Below, in pieces: positions 1-14,033 of a stretch of DNA of 64,000 bases (its first letter is position 1; each line of letters opens with the position of its first letter). Under the pieces are notes generated by a model. The model was given only the letters and a program-made list of their open reading frames with translations, was not told the origin of the DNA and ran no database searches. The DNA comes from Microbacterium proteolyticum (GTDB lineage: Bacteria; Actinomycetota; Actinomycetes; Actinomycetales; Microbacteriaceae): assembly GCF_029639405.1 (NCBI RefSeq), contig NZ_CP121274.1, forward strand, positions 2,294,001-2,358,000, given 5' to 3'. Position numbers and translations under genes: made by a program.

Positions 1-27
1 TCGCGAACGCGGGAGAGGGCCCCCACG

Positions 28-966
28 TCAGTTGTCGCGCAGGTCTTCGTACAGGGCGGTGGAGAGGTAACGCTCGCCGTACGAGGGGATGATGACCACG
101 ATGTTCTTGCCCTCGGCCTCGGGGCGACGTGCGATCTCGAGGGCGGCCCAGATGGCGGCGCCGGAGGACATGCCCACCAGGATGCCGTCCTTCGCCGCCG
201 TTTCGCGGGCCAGCCGGATAGCGTCGTCGAACTCGACGTCGATGACCTCGTCGATGATGCTGCGGTCGAGGATCGCCGGGACGAAGTTCGGTCCGATGCC
301 CTGGATCTTGTGGGGGCCGGGGTGGCCCTTGGTGAGGATGGGGGAGTCAGCGGGCTCGACCGCGACGACCTTCACGCCCGGGACGCGTTCCTTCAGCACC
401 TGACCGACTCCGGTGATGGTGCCGCCCGTGCCGATCCCGGCCACGAAGTAGTCCACCTTGCCGTCGGTGTCGCGCAGGATCTCCTCGGCGGTGGTCTTGC
501 GGTGGATCGCGGGGTTCGCCTCGTTCTCGAACTGGCGCGCCCAGACGGCGCCGGGCGTCTCGGCGACGATGCGCTTGGCCTCGTCCACCGCGAACGACAT
601 GCCCTTGGTGGGGTCGGTGAGCACGAGCTCGGCACCGAACGCCCGGAGCAGCACGCGACGCTCCTTCGACATCGACGCGGGCATCGTCAGGATGACCTTG
701 TACCCGCGCGCCGCGCCGACCATGGCCAGCGCGATACCGGTGTTGCCGCTCGTGGACTCCACGAGGGTGCCGCCGGGCTTGAGCTCGCCGGAGGCTTCGG
801 CGGCGTCGACGATCGCGATGCCCAGGCGGTCCTTGACGCTCGAGGCGGGGTTGTAGAACTCGAGCTTGGCCAGGATCTGGCCCCCGGCGCCTTCCGCGAC
901 GCGGTTGAGGCGCACCAGCGGGGTGTCGCCGAACGCGGAGGTGATGTCGGAGTGGATGCCGGGCAT
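28..966 (-). CDS. cysK: cysteine synthase (O-acetylserine sulfhydrylase)
   Basis: PLP enzyme that makes L-cysteine from O-acetylserine and sulfide in the cytoplasm. The 312-residue protein has the usual family length. The PLP lysine lies in [11 protein letters not shown] (K45), the substrate loop is TSGNTG (73-77), and the PLP phosphate loop is [11 protein letters not shown] at 966 is preceded on the minus strand by a purine-rich GAAAGGCGAG ribosome site, with a TAGGAT -10-like box further upstream. It is divergent from prmC. A serine acetyltransferase gene often follows cysK and would lie beyond the left edge. Confidence 0.96.
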   Translation of the reverse strand: MPGIHSDITSAFGDTPLVRLNRVAEGAGGQILAKLEFYNPASSVKDRLGIAIVDAAEASGELKPGGTLVESTSGNTGIALAMVGAARGYKVILTMPASMSKERRVLLRAFGAELVLTDPTKGMSFAVDEAKRIVAETPGAVWARQFENEANPAIHRKTTAEEILRDTDGKVDYFVAGIGTGGTITGVGQVLKERVPGVKVVAVEPADSPILTKGHPGPHKIQGIGPNFVPAILDRSIIDEVIDVEFDDAIRLARETAAKDGILVGMSSGAAIWAALEIARRPEAEGKNIVVIIPSYGERYLSTALYEDLRDN

Positions 967-1065
967 GGCTCGCCTTTCGCCGTCGGTCGGATCGCGACAA
1001 TCCTAGGTGAGCGGCCGGACACCGCGGCCGTGTGTGACGCTGCGCGACTAGGCTCGGGAGCCGTC

Positions 1066-1950
1066 ATGCCCGAGCCCGTATCCTTCGCCCCGTCCCCCGT
1101 CGCCGACGTCGTCCGTGCCACCGCCGCGCGCTTCGCCGCCGCGGGCATCCCCGACCCCCAGGTGGATGCCGAACTCCTCGTCGCCCACGTCCTGTCCACG
1201 TCGCGCGGGGGAGTGCAGGCCGCCGCCGTCCGCGGCGATCGCCTGTCCGCCGATGCCGCGGCGGCCCTCGCCCCGCTCGTGGACCGGCGCTGCGCGCGCG
1301 AGCCGCTGCAGCACCTGACGGGGCTCGCCCCCTTCCGATCCCTGGAACTCGCCGTCGGACCGGGGGTCTTCGTCCCGCGCCCCGAGACCGAGATGGTGGC
1401 GCAGCTCGCGATCGACGCCCTGCGCGCGGCGGCATCCGCATCGCCGATCGCCGTGGACCTCGGCACCGGCAGCGGAGCCATCGCCCTCGCCCTGGCGACC
1501 GAGGTCCCCCACGCGCGGGTGTTCGCCGCCGAGAACTCCGTCGACGCGTTCATCTGGACGAAGGAGAACGTCGCCCGCATCGGCGCGACGAATCTCACGC
1601 TCGCGTTCATCGACCTCGCCGATGCGTTCCCCGAGCTCGACGGAACGGTCTCGGTCGTGGCATCCAACCCTCCCTACGTCCCGGACGACGCGATCCCGCG
1701 CGACCCCGAGGTGCGGCTGTTCGACCCGCCGGCTGCCCTGTACGGCGGACCGGACGGGCTGGATGCCGTGCGCGTGCTCAGCCGCGTCGGTCTGCGCCTC
1801 GCGCATCCCGGCGGCACCATCGTGATCGAGCACGGCGAATGGCAGGGCGCTGCGATCCGCGAGATCCTCACGGCGGACGGGTGGCGGTCCGCGGCGACCC
1901 ACCCCGACCTGACGACGCGCGATCGCGCCACGACCGCCGTTCGCCCCTGA
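1066..1950 (+). CDS. prmC: peptide chain release factor N5-glutamine methyltransferase
   Basis: SAM-dependent enzyme that methylates the GGQ glutamine of release factors. It is 294 residues, with a helical N-terminal substrate domain and a Rossmann methyltransferase domain. The SAM loop is DLGTGSGAIALALA and the catalytic NPPY motif begins at N201. The open frame extends far upstream over cysK, but ATG 1066 gives the family length and has TAGGCT (1049-1054) just upstream. prfA, the usual upstream partner, is absent here; cysK sits there in the opposite orientation. tsaC and wecA follow, as in other actinobacterial atp regions. Confidence 0.93.
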   Translation: MPEPVSFAPSPVADVVRATAARFAAAGIPDPQVDAELLVAHVLSTSRGGVQAAAVRGDRLSADAAAALAPLVDRRCAREPLQHLTGLAPFRSLELAVGPGVFVPRPETEMVAQLAIDALRAAASASPIAVDLGTGSGAIALALATEVPHARVFAAENSVDAFIWTKENVARIGATNLTLAFIDLADAFPELDGTVSVVASNPPYVPDDAIPRDPEVRLFDPPAALYGGPDGLDAVRVLSRVGLRLAHPGGTIVIEHGEWQGAAIREILTADGWRSAATHPDLTTRDRATTAVRP

Positions 1951-1989
1951 CCGCGCAACGGTCCGCGCCTCGGTAGACTGTCGCCCGAC

Positions 1990-2730
1990 ATGTCACCCGT
2001 CTACGACTGCCGTGACGAGTCGCAGCTGCTGTCCGGGATGCGCCACGCGCGTCAGGCGATCGGCCGAGGCGAACTCGTCGTGCTCCCCACCGACACCGTC
2101 TACGGCATCGCCGCGGACGCGTTCAACGCGCGCGCCGTCGCGGGCCTGCTCGAGGCGAAGGGGCGTGGACGGCAGCAGCCGCCGCCGGTCCTCGTTCCCG
2201 GCGTCGGGACCCTCCGTGCTCTGGTCGCCGAGGTGCCCACCGCCGTCGACGACCTCGTCCACGCCTTCTGGCCGGGCGGGTTGACCATCGTCCTGCCCGC
2301 GCAGCCGTCCCTGTCCTGGGACCTCGGTGACACGCACGGCACCGTCGCGGTCCGCATGCCCGCGCAGAACCTCACGCTCGAGCTGCTCGAAGAGACCGGG
2401 CCGCTCGCGGTCTCCAGCGCGAACCGGACCGGCATGCCCGCCGCGGTCAGCATCGACGAGGCGCGCGACATGCTCGGCGACAGCGTCGCCGTCTACCTCG
2501 ACGCCGGACCCAGCGAGTGGGGCTTCGCCTCGACGATCGTGGATGCCACGTCCCTCGTCGGCGGGAGCGAGCCGCTGATCCGCGTGCTCCGCGAAGGCAC
2601 GATCTCCCGCGCGCGTCTGCGCGAGGTGCTCGGCGACCTGCTCGAGCCCGACCCCGAGACGGGCCCCGCCGACGGTGCCGCCTCGTCGGCGCCGGATACC
2701 GCCGCGGATGCCGAGGCGCCGGGTCCGTGA
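1990..2730 (+). CDS. tsaC: L-threonylcarbamoyladenylate synthase (Sua5/YrdC family)
   Basis: Makes threonylcarbamoyl-AMP from threonine, bicarbonate and ATP for the t6A37 modification of ANN-decoding tRNAs. The 246-residue protein has the YrdC fold: PTDTVYGIAADAF near the N terminus, the basic loop EAKGRGRQQPPPVLVPG, and SSANRTG. The last 30 or so residues are an Ala/Asp/Pro-rich tail that looks disordered. A TAGACT box (1974-1979) lies 10 nt before ATG 1990. The stop overlaps the GTG of wecA by GTGA, which suggests translational coupling. Confidence 0.93.
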   Translation: MSPVYDCRDESQLLSGMRHARQAIGRGELVVLPTDTVYGIAADAFNARAVAGLLEAKGRGRQQPPPVLVPGVGTLRALVAEVPTAVDDLVHAFWPGGLTIVLPAQPSLSWDLGDTHGTVAVRMPAQNLTLELLEETGPLAVSSANRTGMPAAVSIDEARDMLGDSVAVYLDAGPSEWGFASTIVDATSLVGGSEPLIRVLREGTISRARLREVLGDLLEPDPETGPADGAASSAPDTAADAEAPGP

Positions 2731-3902
2731 CCCAGTACCTCCTCACCATCCTGTTCACGGCGGCGGTCACTCTCGCCCTGTCGTGGGTGGTGTGGAAGTT
2801 CGCCCTGCGCTTCCGGTTGTACCCCGGCATCCGGGATCGCGACGTGCACAAGACCCCCACTCCGCGCCTCGGCGGGGTGGCGATGTTCCTGGGCGTCGGC
2901 GCGGCCTTCGCGCTGTCGAGCCGGAACCCCTACTTCGCGATCTTCTGGACCGATCCCGTGCCGGTGCTGTCGCTGCTGGGCGCGGTCCTGCTCATCGTCC
3001 TCGTCGGGGTCGTCGACGATCTGTGGGATCTCGACTGGATGATCAAGCTCGGTGCGCAGTTCATCGCCGCGGGCATCATCGCGTGGTTCGGGCAGCTGCA
3101 GATCCTGTCGCTGCCGATGGGGGCGCTCACGGTGGGGTCGAGCTGGGTGAGCTTCCTCCTAACCGTCTTCGCGCTGGTCGTCGTCATGAACGCCGTCAAC
3201 TTCATCGACGGCTTGAACGGTCTGGTGGCGGGCGTCTGCCTCATCGCCAACGGGGTGTTCTTCGCCTACTCCTACCTGCTCGTGCGCGACACCGGCGCGA
3301 GCACGTACTTCAACCTGGCATCCTTCATCGCCGCCGTCCTCATCGGAGCGTGTCTCGGGTTCCTCCCGATGAACTGGACGCCGGCCAAGCTGTTCATGGG
3401 GGATTCCGGAGCACTCATGCTCGGCCTGTTGATGGCCAGTTCGGCCGTGGCCATCACGGGGCAGCTCGACCCGGCCGTCCTCGACCCGGAGCAGCTCGGC
3501 CGTTCCCAGCTGCTCGGAGCGTTCATCCCGATCCTCCTGCCCGTCGTCATCGTGCTGCTGCCGTTGCTGGACTTCGGGCTCGCCGTCATCCGGCGCCAGT
3601 GGGCCGGACGGTCGCCGTTCTCGCCCGACCGGAAGCACCTGCACCACCGCATGCTCGACATGGGGCACAGTGACCGCGACGCGGTGCTCATCTTCTACGC
3701 CTGGACGGCCGTGGTGAGCCTGTCGTTCCTCCTGATGTACATCGGCACGCAGCAGAGCTGGCCCGGCGACTACTGGATCGGCATCGGCTTCGGTGCCGTG
3801 GGCGTCGCGGCGTGCATCGTGCTGACCCTGCTTCCCTCTTACCGTCCCTCGCGTCGGCGTGCCCGTCGTGCGCAGCCCGCATCCCCGGAGACCTCCTCAT
3901 GA
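2727..3902 (+). CDS. wecA: undecaprenyl-phosphate N-acetylglucosaminyl-1-phosphate transferase (WecA/MraY family)
   Basis: Integral membrane enzyme that transfers a sugar-1-phosphate from UDP-sugar to a polyprenyl phosphate, the first step of a cell-wall glycan. At 391 residues it has about ten hydrophobic segments. The family signatures are a DD pair in VGVVDDLWDLDW, the NFIDGLNGL loop, GDSGALMLG and a HLHHRMLD histidine motif. Mycobacteria have a WecA homologue (rfe) at this position before the atp genes. GTG 2727 overlaps the tsaC stop and the gene's own stop overlaps ATG of atpI. The exact UDP-sugar cannot be read from sequence. Confidence 0.9.
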   Translation: MTQYLLTILFTAAVTLALSWVVWKFALRFRLYPGIRDRDVHKTPTPRLGGVAMFLGVGAAFALSSRNPYFAIFWTDPVPVLSLLGAVLLIVLVGVVDDLWDLDWMIKLGAQFIAAGIIAWFGQLQILSLPMGALTVGSSWVSFLLTVFALVVVMNAVNFIDGLNGLVAGVCLIANGVFFAYSYLLVRDTGASTYFNLASFIAAVLIGACLGFLPMNWTPAKLFMGDSGALMLGLLMASSAVAITGQLDPAVLDPEQLGRSQLLGAFIPILLPVVIVLLPLLDFGLAVIRRQWAGRSPFSPDRKHLHHRMLDMGHSDRDAVLIFYAWTAVVSLSFLLMYIGTQQSWPGDYWIGIGFGAVGVAACIVLTLLPSYRPSRRRARRAQPASPETSS

Positions 3903-4387
3903 CCACCGCTTCCCCCGCCGCCCGCCGTCCCCTCTCGAGCACGCCGTTCCTCCGCACGGCGTTGGTCTGGGGCGGGATCGTCACCGCGGTCCTCCTCGTG
4001 GCCGGCGCCGTGATCGGTTTCGCCGTGGCCGGCCCCGGAGGGGTGGGGAGCGCAGTGTCCGGCGTCGGCGTGAGCGCCGTCTTCCTCGCCGTGACGGCCG
4101 CGAGCATCCTCATCGCCAACCGCTGGTTCGGCGATCCGCTCTACGTCCCGATCTTCTTCGGCATCGTGCTCGGCGGGTGGCTGCTCAAGCTCGTGCTGTT
4201 CATCGTCGCGATCGTGATCCTGCGCGGCCAGGACTGGGTCGATCCGAAGGTGTTCTTCGTGGCCCTGGTCGTCAGCGTCATCGCCTCCCTCGCGGTCGAC
4301 GTCGTCGTGCTCCTGCGGATGCGCGTGCCCAGCGCCAGCGACGTGGACCTGCCGACCGATCCCGATGAGGGCGACCGTCGCGCCTGA
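3899..4387 (+). CDS. atpI: ATP synthase protein I-like membrane protein
   Basis: 162-residue protein with four hydrophobic segments, a short basic N terminus and an acidic C-terminal tail. Position directly before atpB and the AtpI-like segment arrangement suggest an assembly factor for the c-ring. Sequence signature is weak, so the call rests mainly on context. ATG 3899 overlaps the wecA stop (ATGA); the longer open frame starting at 3812 would overlap wecA by 90 bp and is less likely. Confidence 0.72.
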   Translation: MTTASPAARRPLSSTPFLRTALVWGGIVTAVLLVAGAVIGFAVAGPGGVGSAVSGVGVSAVFLAVTAASILIANRWFGDPLYVPIFFGIVLGGWLLKLVLFIVAIVILRGQDWVDPKVFFVALVVSVIASLAVDVVVLLRMRVPSASDVDLPTDPDEGDRRA

Positions 4388-4402
4388 CCCTCTATAACCC
4401 GG

Positions 4403-4414
4403 GGTTCGCGAACC
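4403..4414. repeat. 12-bp perfect palindrome before atpB
   Basis: GGTTCGCGAACC lies between atpI and atpB in a short non-coding stretch. It could be the core of a weak terminator or an operator for the atp genes. No U-tract follows, so a terminator role is doubtful. Confidence 0.35.
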
Positions 4415-4537
4415 GCGGGCACGTTAGTCCGTCGGCGAGACGAACGATCGGCCGAGACTCATGGATCAGCCGGGAGTTTGATAGGGTGGGGTAAGTACCC
4501 ACCCGCGACGGGGACTCTCCCCAGACTCGCACTTCGG

Positions 4538-6282
<1,745 letters not shown>

Positions 6283-6283
<1 letters not shown>

Positions 6284-7074
6284 TGGGCAGCGCGACCACT
6301 CAGGCGCGGACCGCGACGGCGGAGGCGCTCACGAACGCCTCCGGCGTCGACCTCGACGTCGCCCGCGAGCTGTTCGCGGCCGTCGGCGCCGTGAACGGGT
6401 CGGCACAGCTGAGCGGCGCGCTCTCGGATTCGTCGGCACCGGCTGCCGCGCGCGCCGCGCTGGTGACGGCCGTCTTCGGCTCCGCGTACCGTGAGACGAC
6501 CGTTTCGCTTCTGCGCCGTGCGGCGGAGCAGCGGTGGTCGACCGCGGCGGAGTTCGTGGACGGGCTGGAGGAGCTGGCCGTGCGCGCTGCCACCGTCGCC
6601 GACGCGTCGGTGGACATCGAAGGAGAGCTGTTCCAGTTCTCCCGCACCGTCGCCTCCAACGGCGAACTCGAGCTCGCCCTGGGCGGTCGCCTGGGCGACG
6701 CGTCCGGCAAGGCGTCGCTCGTCTCGACGCTGCTCGACGGCCGCGCCAGCGCCCCAACCGCGCTCATCGTGTCCTCGCTCGTGCAGAACGCGCGCGGTCG
6801 TCGCGTCCGGTCGCTCCTGCGCCGGGCGGAGTCGATCGTCGCCGATCAGCGCTCGAGCATCGTGGCCACCGTCTACGCGGCGGCGCCCTTGAATGGCGCG
6901 CAGCAGACACGACTCCAGAACGCGCTCCGCGCGCGTTACGGGTCGGCGGTCAGCCTCAACACCGTGATCGACCCGACGGTGGTCGGCGGACTGCGCGTGC
7001 AGGTCGCCGACGACGTCATCGACGCGAGCGTGTCCGCACGTCTCGCCGACCTTCGCCAGCGCATCGCCGGCTAA
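6283..7074 (+). CDS. atpH: F1Fo ATP synthase subunit delta
   Basis: 263-residue stalk subunit that ties subunit b to the top of F1. Only the C-terminal part ([20 protein letters not shown]) shows the family signature; the N-terminal helical region is Ala-rich and diverged. At 263 residues it is longer than the roughly 180 of E. coli, as is common in actinobacteria. Its ATG overlaps the atpF stop, so the two are probably translationally coupled. Confidence 0.93.
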
Positions 7075-7135
7075 GACTTTCCCGCCCGAGCGGGTGGAGA
7101 TCTGGGGGCTCGCGCCCCACGAACGAAGGAAGACA

Positions 7136-8767
7136 ATGGCAGAACTCTCTATCAGCCCCGACGTCATCCGTGACGCGCTGAAGGACTTCGTCAACGCCTA
7201 CGAGCCGACGGGCGCGGGTGCGACCGAGGTCGGCACCGTCGTCGATGCGGCTGACGGCATCGCCCACGTCGAGGGACTGCCCGGCGTCATGGCGAACGAA
7301 CTCATCCGCTTCGCGAACGGCACCCTGGGCCTGGCCCAGAACCTCGACGAGCACGAGGTCGGCGTCGTCGTCCTCGGCGAGTTCTCCGGCATCGAAGAGG
7401 GCCAGAGCGTCACCCGTACCGGCGAGGTCCTCTCGGTCGGCGTGGGCGACGGCTACCTGGGTCGCGTCGTCGACCCGCTGGGCAACCCGATCGACGGTCT
7501 CGGCGAGATCGCGACGGAGGGGCGTCGTGCCCTCGAGCTCCAGGCGCCGGGCGTGATGCAGCGCAAGAGCGTGCACGAGCCGCTTCAGACCGGCATCAAG
7601 GCCATCGACGCGATGATCCCCGTCGGTCGCGGCCAGCGCCAGCTCATCATCGGCGACCGCCAGACCGGTAAGACGGCCATCGCGATCGACACGATCATCA
7701 ACCAGAAGGCCAACTGGGAGTCGGGCGACGTCAACAAGCAGGTCCGCTGCATCTACGTCGCCATCGGCCAGAAGGGCTCCACGATCGCTTCGGTCAAGGG
7801 CGCCCTCGAAGAGGCCGGCGCGATGGAGTACACCACCATCGTCGCGGCCCCCGCGTCCGACCCCGCCGGCTTCAAGTACCTCGCGCCCTACACGGGTTCG
7901 GCCATCGGCCAGCACTGGATGTACGGCGGCAAGCACGTCCTGATCATCTTCGACGACCTGTCGAAGCAGGCCGAGGCGTACCGCGCCGTTTCGCTGCTCC
8001 TCCGTCGCCCGCCGGGCCGCGAAGCGTACCCCGGTGACGTCTTCTACCTGCACTCGCGTCTGCTCGAGCGTTGCGCGAAGCTGTCCGACGAGCTCGGCGC
8101 CGGTTCGATGACGGGTCTGCCCATCATCGAGACCAAGGCGAACGACGTCTCGGCGTACATCCCGACCAACGTGATCTCGATCACCGACGGCCAGATCTTC
8201 CTCCAGTCCGACCTGTTCAACGCCAACCAGCGTCCCGCGGTCGACGTGGGTATCTCGGTCTCGCGCGTCGGCGGTGACGCCCAGGTCAAGTCGATCAAGA
8301 AGGTCTCGGGCACGCTGAAGCTCGAGCTGGCGCAGTACCGCTCGCTCGAGGCGTTCGCGATGTTCGCGAGCGACCTCGACGCCGCGTCGCGTCGTCAGCT
8401 GGCCCGCGGTGCGCGTCTGACCGAGCTGCTGAAGCAGCCGCAGTACTCGCCGTACCCGGTCGAGGAGCAGGTCGTCTCGATCTGGGCCGGTACCAACGGC
8501 AAGCTCGACACCGTCGAGGTGTCCGACGTGCTCCGCTTCGAGCGCGAGCTGCTGGACTACCTGCGACGCAACTCGACCGTCCTCGACACGCTGCGCGAGA
8601 CCAACGCGCTGGGTGACGACACCGTCGCCGAGCTCGAGAAGAAGATCGACGAGTTCCTCCTCGAGTTCCAGCCGGGTGACGACCAGGGCGCCGTGGGCGC
8701 CGAGCAGGTCGATGCCGCCGAGGCCGAGGACGTCAACCAGGAGCGAATCGTCAAGGGCCGTCGCTAA
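7136..8767 (+). CDS. atpA: F1Fo ATP synthase subunit alpha
   Basis: 543-residue non-catalytic nucleotide-binding F1 subunit. N-terminal beta-barrel, then the P-loop GDRQTGKTA (about 173-181), and the signature [14 protein letters not shown] near residue 370. The C-terminal helical domain ends in an acidic tail. ATG 7136 follows the ribosome site GAAGGAAGACA. An antisense frame spans the whole gene as a codon-bias artefact and is not annotated. Confidence 0.97.
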   Translation: MAELSISPDVIRDALKDFVNAYEPTGAGATEVGTVVDAADGIAHVEGLPGVMANELIRFANGTLGLAQNLDEHEVGVVVLGEFSGIEEGQSVTRTGEVLSVGVGDGYLGRVVDPLGNPIDGLGEIATEGRRALELQAPGVMQRKSVHEPLQTGIKAIDAMIPVGRGQRQLIIGDRQTGKTAIAIDTIINQKANWESGDVNKQVRCIYVAIGQKGSTIASVKGALEEAGAMEYTTIVAAPASDPAGFKYLAPYTGSAIGQHWMYGGKHVLIIFDDLSKQAEAYRAVSLLLRRPPGREAYPGDVFYLHSRLLERCAKLSDELGAGSMTGLPIIETKANDVSAYIPTNVISITDGQIFLQSDLFNANQRPAVDVGISVSRVGGDAQVKSIKKVSGTLKLELAQYRSLEAFAMFASDLDAASRRQLARGARLTELLKQPQYSPYPVEEQVVSIWAGTNGKLDTVEVSDVLRFERELLDYLRRNSTVLDTLRETNALGDDTVAELEKKIDEFLLEFQPGDDQGAVGAEQVDAAEAEDVNQERIVKGRR

Positions 8768-8791
8768 CAGCGACGACACGAGAACGGAATC

Positions 8792-11162
<2,371 letters not shown>

Positions 11163-11163
11163 C

Positions 11164-11421
11164 ATGCCGCTGCGCGTGAACCTCGTCTCGGCCGACGCCG
11201 AGGTCTGGGCCGGGGAGGCGTCGCTGGTCGTCGCCAAGACGGTCGAAGGCGAGATCGGCTTCATGCAGGGTCACGAACCCGTGCTCGCGATCCTCGCCCA
11301 GGGCGAGGTCCGCATCACGGGCGTCGACGGTACCAAGGTCCTCGCGAACGCCGAGGACGGGTTCCTGTCGATGGCGGGCGATGAGCTGACGATCGTCGCC
11401 GGTCACGCTTCGTTGGTCTGA
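11164..11421 (+). CDS. atpC: F1Fo ATP synthase subunit epsilon
   Basis: 85-residue protein containing only the N-terminal beta-sandwich domain (VNLVSADAEVW, FMQGHEPVLAIL). The C-terminal regulatory helical hairpin of the 130-residue E. coli protein is absent, as in many actinobacteria, so inhibition by the extended epsilon arm is probably lost. Last gene of the operon; a strong hairpin follows within 15 bp. Confidence 0.94.
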   Translation: MPLRVNLVSADAEVWAGEASLVVAKTVEGEIGFMQGHEPVLAILAQGEVRITGVDGTKVLANAEDGFLSMAGDELTIVAGHASLV

Positions 11422-11434
11422 CACTCTTCTCCTC

Positions 11435-11470
11435 GACGCGCGTCGTCCGGTTCGCCGGGCGGCGCGCGTC
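11435..11470 (+). terminator. terminator of the atp operon
   Basis: Two 16-nt arms pair around a UUCG tetraloop (11451-11454); the only differences from perfect complementarity are two G-U pairs. GUUCGUUCC follows. The hairpin lies 14 bp after the atpC stop and before the next gene's start. Confidence 0.82.
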
Positions 11471-11490
11471 GTTCGTTCCTCCGAGGTCGC

Positions 11491-12240
11491 ATGTTCGTTC
11501 TCCTGCCCCCTTCCGAGACCAAACGTCCCGGCGGCGACGGCCCGCCGATCGATCTGGGCGCGCTCGCGCTGCCCTCGCTCCGCCCGCTCCGGGAGCAGGT
11601 CGTCGACGGGTTGATCGCCCTAAGCGCCGACGAGGACGCCTCCGCACGCGTCCTGAAGCTGAGCGCGCGCCGTCTGCACGAGATCGCCGACAACGCGGCC
11701 TTGCGTTCCGCGGGAACCCTCCCCGCGGTGGACCGCTACACCGGGGTGCTCTTCGACGCTCTCGATGCCGGCACCCTCGACGCGTCCGCCCGCGCGTGGC
11801 TGGGCTCCCATGCCCTGATCCATTCGGCGCCGTTCGGCCCGGTGGGCGCGCTCGACGGCATCCCGGTCTACCGGCTCGCGGCCTCGACGTCGTTGCCCGG
11901 CCTGCCGTCCCCGCGACGGATCTGGGCGGATGCCGTCACGACGGCGATGGGGCGGGCCCGACCGGATTTCGTCGTCGACCTGAGGTCGGAGGCGTACGCC
12001 GCGTTGGGGCCGGTCCCCGCGAACGTCGACGGCGTGTACGTCCGGGTGGTGTCGGAGTCGTCCGACGGAACCGTGCGTGCGCTCAACCACTTCAACAAGA
12101 AGGCCAAGGGCCACCTCGCCCGCGCCCTCGCGAGCACGCACGCGCAGATCGGCTCGCGCGGAGCCCTCGTCGAGTGGGCCCGGTCGCAGGGGATCGTGAT
12201 GCGCGATCGCGGGGTCGGCGAGGTCGACCTGCTGGTCTGA
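11491..12240 (+). CDS. yaaA: YaaA family peroxide-stress protein (DUF328)
   Basis: 249-residue cytoplasmic protein of the YaaA family. The E. coli member binds DNA and limits free iron during peroxide stress. Family marks are LLPPSETKRPGG at the N terminus, RYTGVLFDALD in the middle and the basic HFNKKAKG loop near the C terminus. It lies just after the atp terminator and probably has its own promoter. The family assignment is firm; the cellular role is transferred from E. coli. Confidence 0.86.
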   Translation: MFVLLPPSETKRPGGDGPPIDLGALALPSLRPLREQVVDGLIALSADEDASARVLKLSARRLHEIADNAALRSAGTLPAVDRYTGVLFDALDAGTLDASARAWLGSHALIHSAPFGPVGALDGIPVYRLAASTSLPGLPSPRRIWADAVTTAMGRARPDFVVDLRSEAYAALGPVPANVDGVYVRVVSESSDGTVRALNHFNKKAKGHLARALASTHAQIGSRGALVEWARSQGIVMRDRGVGEVDLLV

Positions 12241-12360
12241 GATCCACGGGTCAAGGTACTGTCAGCCAACACTCAGCTTCGCTAGCATGACCTACGCGGG
12301 AGACACCCGTCGCTGATGCGAGCGCCAGCTCGCATCCGGCCCGAGAGGAACTTCGTCACC

Positions 12361-13047
12361 ATGATCCATCTGGCTTACAACGACTACGGCGCCAGCGATG
12401 CCGCGTCGGCCGCCGCCTTCCTGATCCTCGCCCTGTTCGGTTTCCTGTTCGCCATCGTCGGCTACCTCATCAGCGCGTTCCTGCTGTCGAAGGTCTTCGA
12501 GAAGGCGGGCGTGCAGGGCAAGTGGCGCGCCTGGGTGCCGGTCTACAACTACCTGGTGTTGGCCAAGCTCGGCGACCTCTCGCCGTGGGTGATCCTCGCC
12601 CTCGTGGTCGCCTCGGTCATCCCGATCCTCCAGTACCTGTCCGGTCTGGCTCTGTTCGTCGCGATGATCATGGTCGCCTACCGGGTCAACGCCAAGTTCG
12701 GTCGCGAGTGGCCGATCCTCCTGCTGTTCATCCTCGGCCCGCTCGGACAGTGGATCTGGCTCGGCATCCTGGCGTTCGGCAGCAACCCGTGGAACCCGAA
12801 CATCCAGCCCTCGCCGTGGGCGAACTCGTTCCTCGCGGACAAGACGGTGTGGAACGGTGTCCCCGTGCAGCCGGGTCAGCCGGTGCCGGCAGCACCTGCC
12901 GCAGGCCCCGGTGCTCCCACCGGCTACGCTCCGCCGGCCCAGCCGTACGCGCCGCCGCAGGCGCCCCCCGCTGCAGGCACGACGCCGCCCCCGCCGGCAC
13001 CCCCGGCCGGTCCGACGCCCCCGCCCCCGGCGGGCCCGCAGGTCTGA
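12361..13047 (+). CDS. DUF5684-like membrane protein with proline-rich tail
   Basis: 228-residue protein. About five hydrophobic segments fill residues 15-145, with the conserved-looking loop KWRAWVPVYNYLVLAKLGD between segments. The last 70 residues are a Pro/Ala/Gly-rich tail likely to be cytoplasmic and disordered. ATG 12361 is preceded by GAGAGGAACTTCGTCACC. Function unknown. An adjacent PP2C phosphatase could act on a protein that docks on this tail, but nothing in the sequence proves it. Confidence 0.72.
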   Translation: MIHLAYNDYGASDAASAAAFLILALFGFLFAIVGYLISAFLLSKVFEKAGVQGKWRAWVPVYNYLVLAKLGDLSPWVILALVVASVIPILQYLSGLALFVAMIMVAYRVNAKFGREWPILLLFILGPLGQWIWLGILAFGSNPWNPNIQPSPWANSFLADKTVWNGVPVQPGQPVPAAPAAGPGAPTGYAPPAQPYAPPQAPPAAGTTPPPPAPPAGPTPPPPAGPQV

Positions 13048-13055
13048 CACGCACA

Positions 13056-13098
13056 CGATGACGAGCTCCCCGCGTCCGTCGCGGGGAGCTCGTCATCG
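13056..13098. terminator. perfect 18-bp hairpin terminator
   Basis: Arms 13056-13073 and 13081-13098 are fully complementary around a 7-nt loop, then TTGT follows. It separates the membrane protein gene from the PP2C gene. Confidence 0.85.
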
Positions 13099-13214
13099 TT
13101 GTCCCCGGGAACGCCGCGCCCGTGGCATCCGTGGGCACCGTCCGTCGGTCGACTAGGATGACAGGGCCGTGCGGTTCCGCCGGCGGAGATGTCGGCCAAC
13201 CGGAGGATCTTTTC

Positions 13215-13988
13215 GTGCCCGAGGTGACCACCCACACGCGCACCGTTCCCCTGACGGGCGGCGCACTCGATCTCTCCTGGGCGGCGACCACCGACACCGG
13301 CAAGCGCCGCGAGGTCAATCAGGATGCGCTGCTCGCCGAGTTCCCCCTGTTCGTCGTCGCCGACGGCATGGGCGGCCACCTCGGCGGTGAGATCGCCAGC
13401 GCCAGCACCGTCGACCGCCTCCGCGCCGTCGTCGAGAGCGGCATCGTGTCGCCGAAGAACATCGAGAAGGCGCTCTCCCGCGCCGTGAAGGACATCGTCG
13501 CCCACCCCGAGACCACCGACGAGGGAACGGGGACGACCCTCACGGGCCTCTACCTCGAGGCCGGGGGAGACGAGCCCCACTGGGTGACGTTGAACATCGG
13601 AGACTCGCGCGTCTACCTGCTGCGCGACGACGACATCGTGCAGATCACCACCGACCACTCCGTCGTGCAGGAGCTCATCGCCGCGGGGCGTCTGAGCCCG
13701 GAGGAAGCCGAGAACCACCCGTACGGCAACGTGATCACGCGTGCCGTCGGCCCGAGCGACAGCGTGAAACCCGACTACCTCCGACTCGAGGTGCTCGACG
13801 GCGACCGCTTCGTCATCTGCTCGGACGGTCTGACGAAGGAACTCACCGACTTCGGCATCCGTCACTTCCTCGAGGCCAACCCCGATCCCGCCGACGCGGT
13901 CGAGGCGATGATGGCGGCGGCGCTCGAGAACGGCGGCCGCGACAACATCACCATCGTCGTGCTCGACGTGGCCCGACGCGCCGCCTGA
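13215..13988 (+). CDS. PP2C-family serine/threonine protein phosphatase
   Basis: 257-residue metal-dependent phosphatase with every PP2C core motif: RREVNQD, VADGMGGHLGG, GTGTTLTG, NIGDSRVYLLR, DHSVVQEL, CSDGLT and GGRDNITIVV. The aspartates that hold the two metals are all present. GTG 13215 is preceded by GGAGGA with 7-nt spacing. Standalone soluble form with no membrane anchor, unlike mycobacterial PstP. No Ser/Thr kinase gene is adjacent, so the partner kinase is elsewhere. Confidence 0.92.
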   Translation: MPEVTTHTRTVPLTGGALDLSWAATTDTGKRREVNQDALLAEFPLFVVADGMGGHLGGEIASASTVDRLRAVVESGIVSPKNIEKALSRAVKDIVAHPETTDEGTGTTLTGLYLEAGGDEPHWVTLNIGDSRVYLLRDDDIVQITTDHSVVQELIAAGRLSPEEAENHPYGNVITRAVGPSDSVKPDYLRLEVLDGDRFVICSDGLTKELTDFGIRHFLEANPDPADAVEAMMAAALENGGRDNITIVVLDVARRAA

Positions 13989-13997
13989 GCGCGGTGC

Positions 13998-14027
13998 TTG
14001 ACCCGGGGGCCTGCTGACTCCTACGTT
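13998..14027 (+). promoter_or_regulatory. sigma70-type promoter giving a leaderless mRNA
   Basis: TTGACC (13998-14003), an 18-bp spacer and TACGTT (14022-14027). The expected start of transcription, 7 nt after the -10 box, is the A of the ATG at 14034. This is the clearest full promoter among the leaderless-type starts in the window. Confidence 0.7.
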
Positions 14028-14033
14028 CAGCAG

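Noticed and set aside
310..1065. Upstream extension of prmC to 546 residues
   Set aside because: The extension overlaps cysK, matches nothing, and prmC has a normal length and motif set from ATG 1066.
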